This document shows positions 9,069-18,289 of a DNA stretch of 64,000 nucleotides, piece by piece. The stretch spans positions 62,001 through 126,000 of the forward strand of contig JAZKDE010000018.1 in the NCBI GenBank assembly GCA_040387735.1. The letters run 5' to 3'. Position numbers and translations under genes: made by a program. The notes under the pieces are model-generated. The model was not told the DNA's origin. It saw only the letters and a list, made by a program, of their open reading frames with translations, and ran no database searches. This stretch comes from Arcicella sp040387735. GTDB taxonomy: Bacteria > Bacteroidota > Bacteroidia > Cytophagales > Spirosomataceae. How positions within the stretch are numbered: the first letter of the stretch is position 1; every line of letters begins with the position of its first letter.

Positions 9069-10222
9069 GATAGCCACGATTTAAAGTATTTTCCATCATC
9101 AATTTTCATCGCTTCTTGCGTTAACATTAAAGGTTTAAACGTATCAATCATCACTGCTAATTCGTAAGTTTCTCGCTTGCCAATGCTCCGTTCCATAGCT
9201 CCTGGATGCGGCCCGTGTGGAATGCCACCAGGATGTAAACTAATATGACCCTGCGAAATATCGTTGCGACTCATAAAATCGCCATCGACGTAATAAAGCA
9301 CTTCATCAGAGTCAATATTTGAGTGATTGTACGGAGCAGGAATGGCTTTTGGGTGATAATCATATAGCCTCGGACAGAACGAACACACCACAAAAGCACT
9401 CGTCTGAAAAGTTTGGTGAACGGGTGGTGGTTGATGAATTCTGCCCGTAATGGGTTCAAAATTATGAATGGAAAATCCCCACGGGAAATTGTAGCCATCC
9501 CAACCCACTACATCGAATGGATGTGCAGCGTAAACGATTGAGTGTAAGGTATTTTGCTTTTTTATTTTAATCAAAAAATCGCCCGTTTCATCGTGGATTT
9601 CTAATTCTGAAGGTAATTTATAGTCCCTTTCACAAAATGGAGCGTGTTCTTCCATTTGCCCAAAATGATTTCGGTAACGCTTGGGGGTATAAATTGGATG
9701 AAAAGATTCTACGTAAAGTAATCGATTATCATCGGTATCGAACTCAATTTGATAAATCATTCCCCTCGGAATTACCAAATAATCGCCATATTCAAAACGA
9801 ATATTCCCCATCATCGTTCTGAGTTTACCTCTGCCTTTATGAACGAATAGTAATTCGTCAGCATCGGCATTTTTATAGAAATACTGCGTCAGAGATTTTG
9901 TGGGTGCGGCTAAACCGATGTGTAAATCTTGATTGATTAATAGGGTAATTCTGCTTTCTAAATAATCTGCTTTGGGAGGAATGTCAAAGCCAATCAGTTT
10001 TCTGGAGATAATACTTTTTTCAATGCCAATTTTGGGGCTAACATCAAGACTTTCAACTATTTCTTTAACTTGAGTTGGGCGGTTATGATGGTATAAAAGC
10101 GAGGACATTCCTTCAAAACCAATTGTTCCGAAGAGTTCTTCGTAGAAAAAACCACCGTTTGGTTTTTCAAACTGGGTATGTTTTTTAGCAGGAATTATCC
10201 CGAGTCGATGATAAATTGGCAT
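9065..10222 (-). CDS. hmgA: Homogentisate 1,2-dioxygenase
   Basis: A 385-residue cupin-fold iron dioxygenase opening the homogentisate ring to maleylacetoacetate. Motifs include ELLFVHKGRGKLRTMMG (cupin strand), GDYLVIPRGMIYQ, HPFDVVGWDGYNFPWGF and the C-terminal metal site HPGGIPHGPHPGAMERS. This is the first gene of the operon hmgA-phhA-hppD, with successive overlaps of 4 and 14 nt. It is slightly shorter than animal and pseudomonad enzymes (about 430-445), as expected for the compact Bacteroidota form. Its promoter region (10223-10340) carries a candidate MarR site. Confidence 0.93.
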   Translation of the reverse strand: MPIYHRLGIIPAKKHTQFEKPNGGFFYEELFGTIGFEGMSSLLYHHNRPTQVKEIVESLDVSPKIGIEKSIISRKLIGFDIPPKADYLESRITLLINQDLHIGLAAPTKSLTQYFYKNADADELLFVHKGRGKLRTMMGNIRFEYGDYLVIPRGMIYQIEFDTDDNRLLYVESFHPIYTPKRYRNHFGQMEEHAPFCERDYKLPSELEIHDETGDFLIKIKKQNTLHSIVYAAHPFDVVGWDGYNFPWGFSIHNFEPITGRIHQPPPVHQTFQTSAFVVCSFCPRLYDYHPKAIPAPYNHSNIDSDEVLYYVDGDFMSRNDISQGHISLHPGGIPHGPHPGAMERSIGKRETYELAVMIDTFKPLMLTQEAMKIDDGKYFKSWLS

Positions 10223-10247
10223 TGCTTTGAATATTTGTTCGTAAATA

Positions 10248-10265
10248 TAATTAGTATAACAATTA
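10248..10265. promoter_or_regulatory. Candidate MarR-type site upstream of hmgA
   Basis: TAATTAGTATAACAATTA is 26 bp upstream of the hmgA start and is close to a palindrome (TAATT...AATTA). It shares TAATTAGT and the CAAT half with 7091-7108 upstream of marR. Repression of the aromatic operon from here is inferred. Confidence 0.35.
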
Positions 10266-10343
10266 TTTGCAAACTAAATTTTATTTATGGTAGAAAAAAT
10301 TGTAAAAAAGAGGGAAACAATGGCGTGAGATAAGCAAAAGAAA

Positions 10344-10388
10344 AAAGGAAACAGAAAATGAACTAAATATCCATCTTCTGTTTCCTTT
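10344..10388 (-). terminator. Rho-independent terminator after the alpha/beta hydrolase gene
   Basis: Perfect 13-bp arms AAAGGAAACAGAA (10344-10356) and TTCTGTTTCCTTT (10376-10388). Read on the minus strand the stem is followed by a T run (TTTTTTC). It lies 22 bp past the stop of the hydrolase gene and separates that gene from hmgA. Confidence 0.8.
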
Positions 10389-10409
10389 CCTTCAAGCGTT
10401 TTACATCAG

Positions 10410-11258
10410 TTAATAAACTTCTCTTAAAAATTCCAAGACCGCATTGGTGAAAGCATGATTGGAGTCGCCCGCCACCATGTGACCCGCCCCTGATACATTT
10501 ACACTGCGTACGTGAGGAGCTTCATCTAAAAACTCGGCCATTACTTTTTCTGAAACGACGTCTGACATACCGCCACGAACAATCATGGTGGGAACGGTTA
10601 AATTTTTGGAGGCTTGGTACATTCGAGTTTCATTTTTGATTTGTTGGTCGGGCGTAATACTCTTCCAAAGTTCCAGCATTTTCATATCCCAATGCCAATA
10701 AAACCGTCCATTGTCACGTAAACGTAGATTTTTCTCTAATCTCGAATGGTCTTGAGGTTTTGGGCGGTTGGGTAAATAGGCGGAAACGGCTTCGGCTGCT
10801 TCGTCGATGGAAGCAAAGCCGTGCTTGTTGGATGACATAAAAGCGAAAATTCTTTCAATGCCTTTTTGTTCAGCTTTGGGAGCAATATCGACCAAGACAA
10901 TTGCAGAAGAAATTGAATTCTCGGACTCTCCTTCGGCAATTAAGGAGGTTAAACCACCCATCGAAGCACCGACTAAAGCGGGCTTTTTACCCAATAATTC
11001 AACGATACGTTTGAGGTCGTGACCTAAGTCTTCAATTCTATAATTACCCTCGTCCGACCAACTGCTATCACCGTGTCCACGGGCATCTAAAGCGATAGAA
11101 TAATAGCCGTTTTCGGCAACTATTTTAGCCGAATCGCCCCAAGAATGTCGAGTTTGACCACCACCGTGGAGGAAAAGTACAGGTTTATCTTCGGGATTTC
11201 CGTAGGTATCAGCTACGATGTAAAAATTAGAGTAAATTTCAAATTTTATAGTTTGCAT
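10410..11258 (-). CDS. Alpha/beta hydrolase
   Basis: About 282 residues with the alpha/beta-hydrolase fold. Landmarks are the oxyanion strand VLFLHGGGQTRHSWG, DARGHGDS, the nucleophile elbow ALVGASMGG (catalytic Ser), a late Asp in MIVRGGMSDVVS and the catalytic His in VSGAGHMVAGD. I start at M11258 rather than 11345; the 29 extra upstream residues do not look like a signal peptide and the fold begins right after M11258. There is no signal peptide, so it is cytoplasmic. It forms its own unit, closed by the terminator at 10344-10388. Its substrate (an ester or similar small molecule) is not predictable. Confidence 0.85.
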   Translation of the reverse strand: MQTIKFEIYSNFYIVADTYGNPEDKPVLFLHGGGQTRHSWGDSAKIVAENGYYSIALDARGHGDSSWSDEGNYRIEDLGHDLKRIVELLGKKPALVGASMGGLTSLIAEGESENSISSAIVLVDIAPKAEQKGIERIFAFMSSNKHGFASIDEAAEAVSAYLPNRPKPQDHSRLEKNLRLRDNGRFYWHWDMKMLELWKSITPDQQIKNETRMYQASKNLTVPTMIVRGGMSDVVSEKVMAEFLDEAPHVRSVNVSGAGHMVAGDSNHAFTNAVLEFLREVY

Positions 11259-11455
11259 GATGAGATTGTAAAAGATTTTGTCAAATATACCATCAAAAAG
11301 TAGAAGGTATAAGCATTGATAAATTGCTCGCTGTATTAATTTCAATATTTGACAATGAATGACGTTCTTTCACGAAGAAAAGTATTCTTGTATGCGACCT
11401 TTTTCTCATTCAAATCGTTACAAAAAAACAGATACATTCACCAATTTTAAAAGCT

Positions 11456-11998
11456 ATGATGATGAGCAAATTCCTAAACCCAAACATCAAGAAAAACGAA
11501 ACGAATCAGATTGAAGAATCGCTATACAAAAAGTTAGGAAATTTGAACGAACTTGAACAAGAAGTAGTAGATTCTTTGCGTTCTGGAGATATTCTCGCCG
11601 AAAATACAGAAGATGAACTTGAGCAACAATCAACGTTTGGTGAAAGAATTGCAGATAAAATTGCAGAATTTGGGGGCAGTTGGAAGTTTATTTTAATGTT
11701 CTTAGGCGTTCTGATTTCTTGGATAATTATCAATGTTTTCTTCTTTCACGAACACGGATTTGATCCGTATCCATTTATTTTATTGAATTTAGTTTTATCG
11801 TGTTTGGCGGCGTTTCAAGCCCCAGTAATCATGATGAGTCAAAATCGGCAGTCATTTAAAGACCGTGAAAGAGCAAACCATGCGTATCAAGTAAATTTAC
11901 GTTCAGAATTGGAAATCAGTATTTTGCATGAAAAAATGGACGTACTGATGAATGAAATAAAATCAATCCACGAAACTATTAAAATTAACCAAAAATAA
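11456..11998 (+). CDS. DUF1003 domain membrane protein
   Basis: A 180-residue protein with the DUF1003 pattern. The N-terminus is soluble and acidic. At about residues 58-80 it has FGERIADKIAEFGGSWKFI, then two membrane helices (ILMFLGVLISWIIINVFFF and a second around FILLNLVLSCLAAFQAPVIM). NRQSFKDRERA follows, and then a charged C-terminal helix. The biochemical role of the family is not established. Three Met codons in tandem open the frame (11456, 11459, 11462); any could be the start. The gene ends 3 bp before the secreted deacetylase gene, so the two are probably cotranscribed. Confidence 0.85.
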   Translation: MMMSKFLNPNIKKNETNQIEESLYKKLGNLNELEQEVVDSLRSGDILAENTEDELEQQSTFGERIADKIAEFGGSWKFILMFLGVLISWIIINVFFFHEHGFDPYPFILLNLVLSCLAAFQAPVIMMSQNRQSFKDRERANHAYQVNLRSELEISILHEKMDVLMNEIKSIHETIKINQK

Positions 11999-12001
11999 AC
12001 T

Positions 12002-12844
12002 ATGTTCAGAATCACACTTTTTATCATTCTTCTTGCTTTGTCGCAAAATATTTTTGGACAAACTAATCTATACTCAAATGCTGATTTCATTGGAAAATTG
12101 TATCAAAATCCAGCGTACTTGGATTTAAAACAAAAGGTTTCGCAAGAATTTGCTCACGCTACGGCGGGTCAATGGGGAGAGTTTGTTAAAGGTGTTGATG
12201 AAGATTTAGTCACCGACCAAAAAATAATTGCCTTTACATTTGATGCTTGCGGTGGTAAAAATGCCAATGGTTACGATGCTGACTTAATTGATTTTCTTAG
12301 AAAAGAGCAAATTCCTGCCACATTATTTGTGACGGGAAAGTGGATTGATGCTAATTATCAAACCTTCTTGAAACTGTCCAAAGACCCATTGTTTGAAATT
12401 GAAAATCATGGTTTTAACCATAAACCTTGTTCAGTAGATGGTGAAAGTGAATATGGAATTCACGGGACGAAGGATATTCCCGATGCTTTTGATGAGATTG
12501 AAGCAAATGCAGAAAAAATTAAAGCTATCACGGGGAGAAGACCACAGTTTTATCGTTCGGCTACCGCTTATACTGATGAGGCTTGTGCCAAAATTGCCAA
12601 ACAATTAGGGATTACCATTGTCAGTTTTGATGTGCTTTCAGGCGATGCTGTTCCCAAAACTCCCCAAAAAATTATTGTAAATAGCGTTCTGAAGAATATT
12701 AAACCTGGTGCAACCGTGATTATGCACTTCAATCGACCTGCTTGGAATACCTTTGAAGCTATGAGAGAACTTGTTCCAGAACTCCGAATGTTGGGTTATC
12801 ATTTTACCAAACTACAAGACTATCCCTTGAAGTCTAAAAAATAA
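12002..12844 (+). CDS. Secreted polysaccharide deacetylase family protein
   Basis: A 280-residue NodB-type protein with a cleavable signal peptide (hydrophobic LFIILLALSQNIFGQ, cleavage after about residue 19). The NodB motif is altered to FTFDACGGKNANGYD: the usual TFDDGP reads TFDACGG, so the second Asp (a metal ligand in classical CE4 enzymes) is replaced by Ala. ENHGFNHKPC provides the His pair, and SFDVLSGDA and VIMHFN complete the set. The altered first motif is typical of a distinct subgroup, and activity is uncertain. It is coupled to the DUF1003 gene and ends at a strong bidirectional terminator. Confidence 0.85.
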   Translation: MFRITLFIILLALSQNIFGQTNLYSNADFIGKLYQNPAYLDLKQKVSQEFAHATAGQWGEFVKGVDEDLVTDQKIIAFTFDACGGKNANGYDADLIDFLRKEQIPATLFVTGKWIDANYQTFLKLSKDPLFEIENHGFNHKPCSVDGESEYGIHGTKDIPDAFDEIEANAEKIKAITGRRPQFYRSATAYTDEACAKIAKQLGITIVSFDVLSGDAVPKTPQKIIVNSVLKNIKPGATVIMHFNRPAWNTFEAMRELVPELRMLGYHFTKLQDYPLKSKK

Positions 12845-12853
12845 AATTCGTTG

Positions 12854-12900
12854 AAACAGAGAAAGCTGATTTGAATATTTCAAATCAGCTTTCTCTGTTT
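12854..12900. terminator. Bidirectional terminator between convergent genes
   Basis: A perfect 21-bp stem (arms 12854-12874 and 12880-12900, beginning AAACAGAG and ending CTCTGTTT) with a 5-nt loop, followed by T-rich sequence on both strands. It sits between the + strand deacetylase and the - strand beta-helix gene. Confidence 0.88.
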
Positions 12901-12913
12901 TCTTGACTAAATT

Positions 12914-14329
12914 TTAATGTTTATTACCAGTATTATCACTTGGATATGCACCAATATCTTTATTTGGAGGGGTTATTACCGTTGCACCAAAATTAGCATT
13001 TACAGGAACTACGTTCAATGGTGTAAATCCTGTGTAACCTTTTCCGATGGCTGGTGAAGTTGCTTGCAAACGGAAATTATAAGACCCCACAAAACTTACA
13101 TCACCCATTCTTTTATGAGTTTGAGGAAGTGGAAAATTAACAAATAATGGATTATTTTTTCCAACAGCAGCCGTTCCATCATAAACTTGACCAGGTTTGT
13201 AACCCGTTGGTAAGAAAGAACTTGGATTTGGAATGTCGTTAGCATTAGGTTTTTGAGCAAAACCCGTTGGGTAAATTTCATTCGCAATTTTCAATGAATC
13301 CACGTAATTATAGTTATATCCACCTTTAATATTTGCTGTATCAGCAACTACCAAAGCATTACCATTATAATTGGCGGTTGCTCCAACAACTCTTGGTCCA
13401 AATTTACAGTTAACCATCAAGTTGTTATAGTAATTTCCTTTTGAGCCTTCTTCAAAATTAGTTGAACCACCACGACCTGCTGACGAACGACGGTATCCAG
13501 AACAAACGATGGTATTATTATACATTTGAACTTCCGTTTGTGGGTTTTTCCCTCCGTTGTTTGAGGCTTTCGGGCCATTTGTTGCCGAACCTACAATTAA
13601 GTTATAGGCAAAAATTCCAACGTTACCAGATTTGATGTTCATTGATTCTCCACCTGTGAAACCACCTTTTTCAAACGTATTACGCATCACGTTGAATTTA
13701 CATCCAAACGGACGGAAAGGATCATCAATACAACCGTATAACCATGAATCTTCCAATACTAAAATACCATTTGGGTTTGAGGTAGATAATACATAACTCG
13801 TTGCACCATTGGCCATGTATGAAACTGGTGAGGTTGCTAATTTACCACCACCAAAATCTAAATGTGTCCATTTAATAATGATATTTTTGAAAGTCGTTTC
13901 TCCGTAAATTCCACCCCAAAGGCCTTTATAAGCTGGATCAGTTGTTGGGTCAGCTCCATAAACGTCCGTTCTTACAGCCGTTGGAACGGTGAAATAAATT
14001 GGTTTTGCTTCCGTTCCGAGTGATAATAAAGACCCTTTCACGATAAAACAATAAGGGGCATTTCCTGGAAAAATGATTTTAGCACCTGGTTGAATTACTA
14101 AGGTATCATTTTCATTGATAAATACATCGCCACCAACTTTATACGTAGAATCACTTAAAAGTGTTCCTTTGATTGGACCTGAAAGAGGTGTTTTTGTACT
14201 TACTGCTTGACCAACTTTGAACAAAGGGGCAGATACTTGAATGGCCTCTTCGGATTTGTTGCAAGAAACCATCATTGAGGCAAATCCTGCAATAATCATG
14301 GTTGCTGCTAAATTAAACTTGATTTTCAT
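12914..14329 (-). CDS. Outer-surface lipoprotein with right-handed beta-helix repeats
   Basis: A 471-residue lipoprotein: the N-terminus ends in the lipobox SMMVSC (Cys at about 23). From about residue 60 it has a parallel beta-helix pattern (GDVFINENDTLVIQPGAKI, FIVKGSLLSLGT), with later coils such as GILVLEDSWLYG and VQMYNNTIVCSG. This fold often serves in polysaccharide binding or cleavage, but no catalytic set can be assigned. It is the last gene of a unit with the phosphoesterase and TonB receptor upstream (56-bp gap to the receptor), so it probably works at the cell surface with that receptor. Exact function unknown. Confidence 0.75.
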   Translation of the reverse strand: MKIKFNLAATMIIAGFASMMVSCNKSEEAIQVSAPLFKVGQAVSTKTPLSGPIKGTLLSDSTYKVGGDVFINENDTLVIQPGAKIIFPGNAPYCFIVKGSLLSLGTEAKPIYFTVPTAVRTDVYGADPTTDPAYKGLWGGIYGETTFKNIIIKWTHLDFGGGKLATSPVSYMANGATSYVLSTSNPNGILVLEDSWLYGCIDDPFRPFGCKFNVMRNTFEKGGFTGGESMNIKSGNVGIFAYNLIVGSATNGPKASNNGGKNPQTEVQMYNNTIVCSGYRRSSAGRGGSTNFEEGSKGNYYNNLMVNCKFGPRVVGATANYNGNALVVADTANIKGGYNYNYVDSLKIANEIYPTGFAQKPNANDIPNPSSFLPTGYKPGQVYDGTAAVGKNNPLFVNFPLPQTHKRMGDVSFVGSYNFRLQATSPAIGKGYTGFTPLNVVPVNANFGATVITPPNKDIGAYPSDNTGNKH

Positions 14330-14385
14330 GGATAATAATTTTGATAAAATGAATACGATAATTTTTGAAATTTTATTAATTGTAC

Positions 14386-17133
14386 TTAGTGTTTGTAACG
14401 AATCCCGATTAAATAACTTTGTTGAAGCACATCTTTTTGCACTAAAATGCGGTCTTCACGAGTTTGGTCGGGTAAATTTTGACTGGTATTTGGTTTCAAG
14501 ACTTCCACAATAATTGGATTATTGAGTAGGTTTGTGAGTTTTGCAAAGACCGAAAAGTGCGTATTTTTCATTTTCTTTTCGGCAGAAAAATCCATTTGAC
14601 TTGTGCCACGTTGCCAATAATCTAAGCCTAAAAATGGCGATACAATGTTGATTCTTTTACCCGTGTAAACCCACGAAAGTTGGGCATCAAAGCCTGAATT
14701 TGGATTTTTATAAATCAAAGAAAGGTTAGCTATATGGTCGGATTGCCCTTGTAGTGGTCGAGTTTGTGAACCTTCGGAGTTGACAATTGAACCTGTCGCA
14801 TCACGTCCATAAAGCCTCTTGGTGGTGGTAATTGCCGAGTGTGTGTAAGTATAATTCCCAGAAACACCCCAATTTTTAAAGTATTTGGTGAAGACCATTT
14901 CAGCTCCATAGTTGGTAGCCGTTCCAAAGTTGAGCGGCGTATAAACAAAGTTTGAATTTCCGAATTCAGTAAAACCGTATTCAATTGGATTTTGAATATT
15001 TTTAAAGAAAGCGCCAATCAAAAATTGCTGATTTCCTTTCGGGAAAATTTCGTATCTAAAGTCAATATTATCAGCCTGCGTGTGTTTTAATTTATAATTA
15101 CCCGATTCTGTAAAATATTCACCTGGGAAACTGGCAGGTACTAATTCAAAATAACCAGGTCTTGAAATTCCTTTAAAATAGGAAAAACGAATATTTTCGT
15201 GTTCCGAAAGACGATATTTAAAGTGTAAACTTGGTAAAATATCCATGTAAGTAATATTACCCGTTTTACCCGTTGCCGTTACAGGAAGTTGAGAAACGTA
15301 AGATTGATTAGTATTTTCAACCCTTACTCCACCCAAAATTTGCCAATTCGATAAATTCACTTTTGCTTGTAAATAACCCGCCGAAATCTTTTCTTTGGCG
15401 GTATAATTATTGGCATTTGTACTATCTGCGTAAGCGTAAGATTCTGGTCTGAACGTGAAAACAGTCTTGTCTATACTTGTAAAAACTTGTCTGTCGCCAC
15501 CGGGTAAAACCGTTGCTAAAGAATAATCATTGTAAAAATTGTTGCGGTCTTTGTCACGGTACATTCCGCCCGCTGCAAATTCAATTTTTGGCGAATAGGT
15601 ATAAGTCAAATTTACATATCCCGTTAAATCACGGTCTTCGTTGTGCGTCCAGATATGGCTGACATTATCAATATAAGTAGCCGCTTTACTAATAGTTCCA
15701 TCCAAGTTTTGCGATGTACGATAAGTCAAAGATTGATCCATCCAATCGGGTGTTTGACTTTTTGCCAAAGAATACACTGCCGACCAATTTAATTGTAATT
15801 TATCGGTCAAAGAATGGTCGCCACGTAACGTAGAATTGTTAATATTCTGACGACGATAAACAGAACGGTCATTGTTGCCAACATCACCAAAAAGCGTCAA
15901 TTGATTGGTTAAAACATGGCGGTGTTGCCAGTCGTCCAACTGCATAAATAAATTGTATAAACTCAAACGGTTACGATTATTAAACGCATAATCAAATTTC
16001 AAGTTTAAACCTAAACGAGCTTGTTCGTTAGAATAAGTTCTTTGTTGAACGGATTCAATTAAAGGAGAATTAGGAACTGGGTCGGGACTTGGTTGTCCGT
16101 TCAAACTAAAAAACAAAGAATTACTACCTCGGTAAGTGTGCTGATAACTTCCCCCGAAAAGGAAGCCAAGTTTATGATTAAAAATTCTATTTCCCACTGA
16201 TAGACTCAATAAGCTATTTACTGGCATCGAAACTTGATTGTACTGCAAATTTTTGATTGAAAAATCCGTCGTTTTTGCCACGTATTGGTTCCCGTATATT
16301 TCAGATGGCGACTTGAAATTGACATCTTTGGTGCTGAACCCTGAAAACGGTTGCGTGCTAAATAATTGACTGTATCCTCCCGAAGCTGTTGCTGAAAGAA
16401 TTAGATAATCAGGCACACTTTTCATCACCATATTCATGGCTCCGCCAATAGCATCGCCTTCCATATTGGGCGTTAATGCCTTTACAACTTCTAATCTTTC
16501 CAACAAATCCGCTGGGAAAATATCCATGGGCACGTAACGGTTTTTATTGTCTGGACTTGGAATTTTAACCCCATTTACCGAAGTATAGTTGTAGCGTTTA
16601 TCCATTCCTCTAATCACCGCATATTGTCCGTCACCCGTACTATTTCTTACCACCGAAACACCCGAAACTCGCTGTAAAATATTTCCAACGGTAATATCTG
16701 GAAGTAATTGAATCGTTTTGGCACTGATAATATTCATCACATTATCCGATTTTTGCTCCGATTTTCTGGCTGAATTGTCCGTTTCACGGTCGGCAGAGGC
16801 ATTTACGGTTACTTCATTCAATTCATTTGATTCTTCCAATAAAAGAAAATCGACTTTTAAAGTATTTTGCTTAGCGTCAATAATGACCGATTTGACCGTA
16901 TTTTTATAACCCACATATTGAACTCGACAATTGTATTTTCCCGATGGAATTCCTTTAATTTCAAAGCTTCCATCTAAACTTACCGAAGTACCAAATTTGG
17001 TATTTTCAAGCATTACTGTTGCACCAACGAGTGGTTCGCCTGTTTTTTGGTCGGTTACAAATCCCTTTAACGTGCTGGAATAAGAAGCGGAGACCGAGAT
17101 TAGAATGAGTAAGATTGATAATAATTTTTTCAT
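14386..17133 (-). CDS. TonB-dependent receptor with carboxypeptidase-regulatory-like domain
   Basis: A 915-residue outer-membrane receptor. After the signal peptide comes a CarboxypepD_reg-like domain at about 20-100 (LKGFVTDQKTGEPLVGATV). The plug follows, with LQRVSGVSVVRNS and RGMDKRYNYTSVNGV, and then the 22-strand barrel. It ends YLIGIRYKH; the terminal aromatic pattern fits outer-membrane insertion. The substrate is unknown. The upstream gene (30 bp away) is a secreted phosphoesterase and the downstream gene a surface beta-helix protein, so import of a phosphorylated compound or a liberated product is plausible. It is not of SusC type: no SusD partner is adjacent. Confidence 0.9.
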   Translation of the reverse strand: MKKLLSILLILISVSASYSSTLKGFVTDQKTGEPLVGATVMLENTKFGTSVSLDGSFEIKGIPSGKYNCRVQYVGYKNTVKSVIIDAKQNTLKVDFLLLEESNELNEVTVNASADRETDNSARKSEQKSDNVMNIISAKTIQLLPDITVGNILQRVSGVSVVRNSTGDGQYAVIRGMDKRYNYTSVNGVKIPSPDNKNRYVPMDIFPADLLERLEVVKALTPNMEGDAIGGAMNMVMKSVPDYLILSATASGGYSQLFSTQPFSGFSTKDVNFKSPSEIYGNQYVAKTTDFSIKNLQYNQVSMPVNSLLSLSVGNRIFNHKLGFLFGGSYQHTYRGSNSLFFSLNGQPSPDPVPNSPLIESVQQRTYSNEQARLGLNLKFDYAFNNRNRLSLYNLFMQLDDWQHRHVLTNQLTLFGDVGNNDRSVYRRQNINNSTLRGDHSLTDKLQLNWSAVYSLAKSQTPDWMDQSLTYRTSQNLDGTISKAATYIDNVSHIWTHNEDRDLTGYVNLTYTYSPKIEFAAGGMYRDKDRNNFYNDYSLATVLPGGDRQVFTSIDKTVFTFRPESYAYADSTNANNYTAKEKISAGYLQAKVNLSNWQILGGVRVENTNQSYVSQLPVTATGKTGNITYMDILPSLHFKYRLSEHENIRFSYFKGISRPGYFELVPASFPGEYFTESGNYKLKHTQADNIDFRYEIFPKGNQQFLIGAFFKNIQNPIEYGFTEFGNSNFVYTPLNFGTATNYGAEMVFTKYFKNWGVSGNYTYTHSAITTTKRLYGRDATGSIVNSEGSQTRPLQGQSDHIANLSLIYKNPNSGFDAQLSWVYTGKRINIVSPFLGLDYWQRGTSQMDFSAEKKMKNTHFSVFAKLTNLLNNPIIVEVLKPNTSQNLPDQTREDRILVQKDVLQQSYLIGIRYKH

Positions 17134-17163
17134 AAAATATTTATTTATTCGTGGAAATGTATT

Positions 17164-18138
17164 TTAATTTCCTTCAATTAAATACGGGTTAATTTCAAAA
17201 AGATTGGGGTTTTCGGGATTGACCGTTACCATGACAGCGTGCATATCTAATTCGCCAAAAACTTGCAAGCGAGTAAAATTCAATAAGGTTTTCTTCGTCT
17301 TTTTATCCGCAAGAATGGGCTTGTCCACGATGTATTCGTGCGAATCTCCGTTGACTAACAATACAGGTTTTCCAAAAGCAATTGATTCGTCTTGTAAGGT
17401 TTTCAGGATGTTGATAAACCCGCTTGCTTCCTTCAAATCTTTTTTCTCGCCAAACATATCAGCTTGCGTAAACAACACAATACCAGAAAGTTGCGCTTCT
17501 TTAGCGTGTTTGAAAGCTTCTTTTATCCATGCCACATTAGCGGCATCACGTTCGTAAAATTCCTGATTGAAAGTCGTGTAATTGGTCGGTAAAAAATTGT
17601 TGTTACTACCAACCGCATGAAAAGTGGCAAAGGCAATATTTCCGTAGTCCCAACGAGTATTTTCTACGTATTTTTTGAAGGCAGGAAGAGAAGATTCTGG
17701 TATCAAAGCTATTTTCTCTTGTCCAAAGCTTTGGGGAGATTTGAAGTATAGTTTTCTGAGGGTTTCTAAACGTTCTTCGGGCGAAAATTCACCCGCATCT
17801 TTCTTGTGACAATCCGTCCATTCATTGTCGCCAGGTGTATAAATTAATGGTTTTTTGAAGGTTTCAAAATAACCCAAAATCTTGTTGAAAGCTTCGTCGG
17901 AACAAGGTGTTGAGCTTGATTTGAAATCACCAACGTGAACACTAAAAGCTATTGGGGCTTTGTTGATTTGCTTAATTACGTTCTCAAATCGAGCAAAATC
18001 CTCGGGCAAAAAATAGGGCATATCGCCCAAGGTTGAAAAGGTAAACTTTTGATTTTTAATGCTTTGTGCTTCAATATTGAAAAATTGAACACAAAATAAT
18101 AGAATTACCAAAAGTGTTTTTTTAAATAATGGATACAT
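17164..18138 (-). CDS. Secreted calcineurin-like metallophosphoesterase
   Basis: A 324-residue protein with a signal peptide (LLVILLFCVQFFNIEA). Its metallophosphoesterase-like motifs are STLGDMPY, SVHVGDFKS, YTPGDNEWTDCH (the GNH-type block here reads GDNEWTD) and a late LLVNGDSHEY. The altered blocks place it in a divergent periplasmic branch of the superfamily. It is first in a probable operon with the TonB receptor (30-bp gap) and the beta-helix lipoprotein. A good -7 box (TACATTTG) lies 34 bp upstream. Phosphomonoester or diester cleavage before uptake is inferred. It could also be a non-catalytic member. Confidence 0.8.
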   Translation of the reverse strand: MYPLFKKTLLVILLFCVQFFNIEAQSIKNQKFTFSTLGDMPYFLPEDFARFENVIKQINKAPIAFSVHVGDFKSSSTPCSDEAFNKILGYFETFKKPLIYTPGDNEWTDCHKKDAGEFSPEERLETLRKLYFKSPQSFGQEKIALIPESSLPAFKKYVENTRWDYGNIAFATFHAVGSNNNFLPTNYTTFNQEFYERDAANVAWIKEAFKHAKEAQLSGIVLFTQADMFGEKKDLKEASGFINILKTLQDESIAFGKPVLLVNGDSHEYIVDKPILADKKTKKTLLNFTRLQVFGELDMHAVMVTVNPENPNLFEINPYLIEGN

Positions 18139-18171
18139 TTATGGATAAACTTTAGGATTGGTTTAATACCA

Positions 18172-18179
18172 CAAATGTA
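18172..18179 (-). promoter_or_regulatory. Bacteroidota -7 box for the phosphoesterase-TonB unit
   Basis: TACATTTG on the minus strand matches the TAnnTTTG -7 consensus. No clear -33 TTG is found at the usual spacing. Just upstream, ATTACC and GGTAAT form an inverted repeat (18190-18211) that could bind a regulator. Confidence 0.45.
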
Positions 18180-18289
18180 CTCCATCATTATTACCATGAA
18201 ATGAAGGTAATATAAAGTTTAAAACAACAAAATATCGAAAATGGAACACTAAATTTAATATTGAATTAACTTGGAATTTTGGATAAATA

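Noticed and set aside
18253..18269. TTAATT/TTAAAT repeat upstream of the secreted phosphoesterase as a PHO box
   Set aside because: The good -7 box (18172-18179) is more than 70 bp away, unlike the 9-10 nt gap at the convincing sites.
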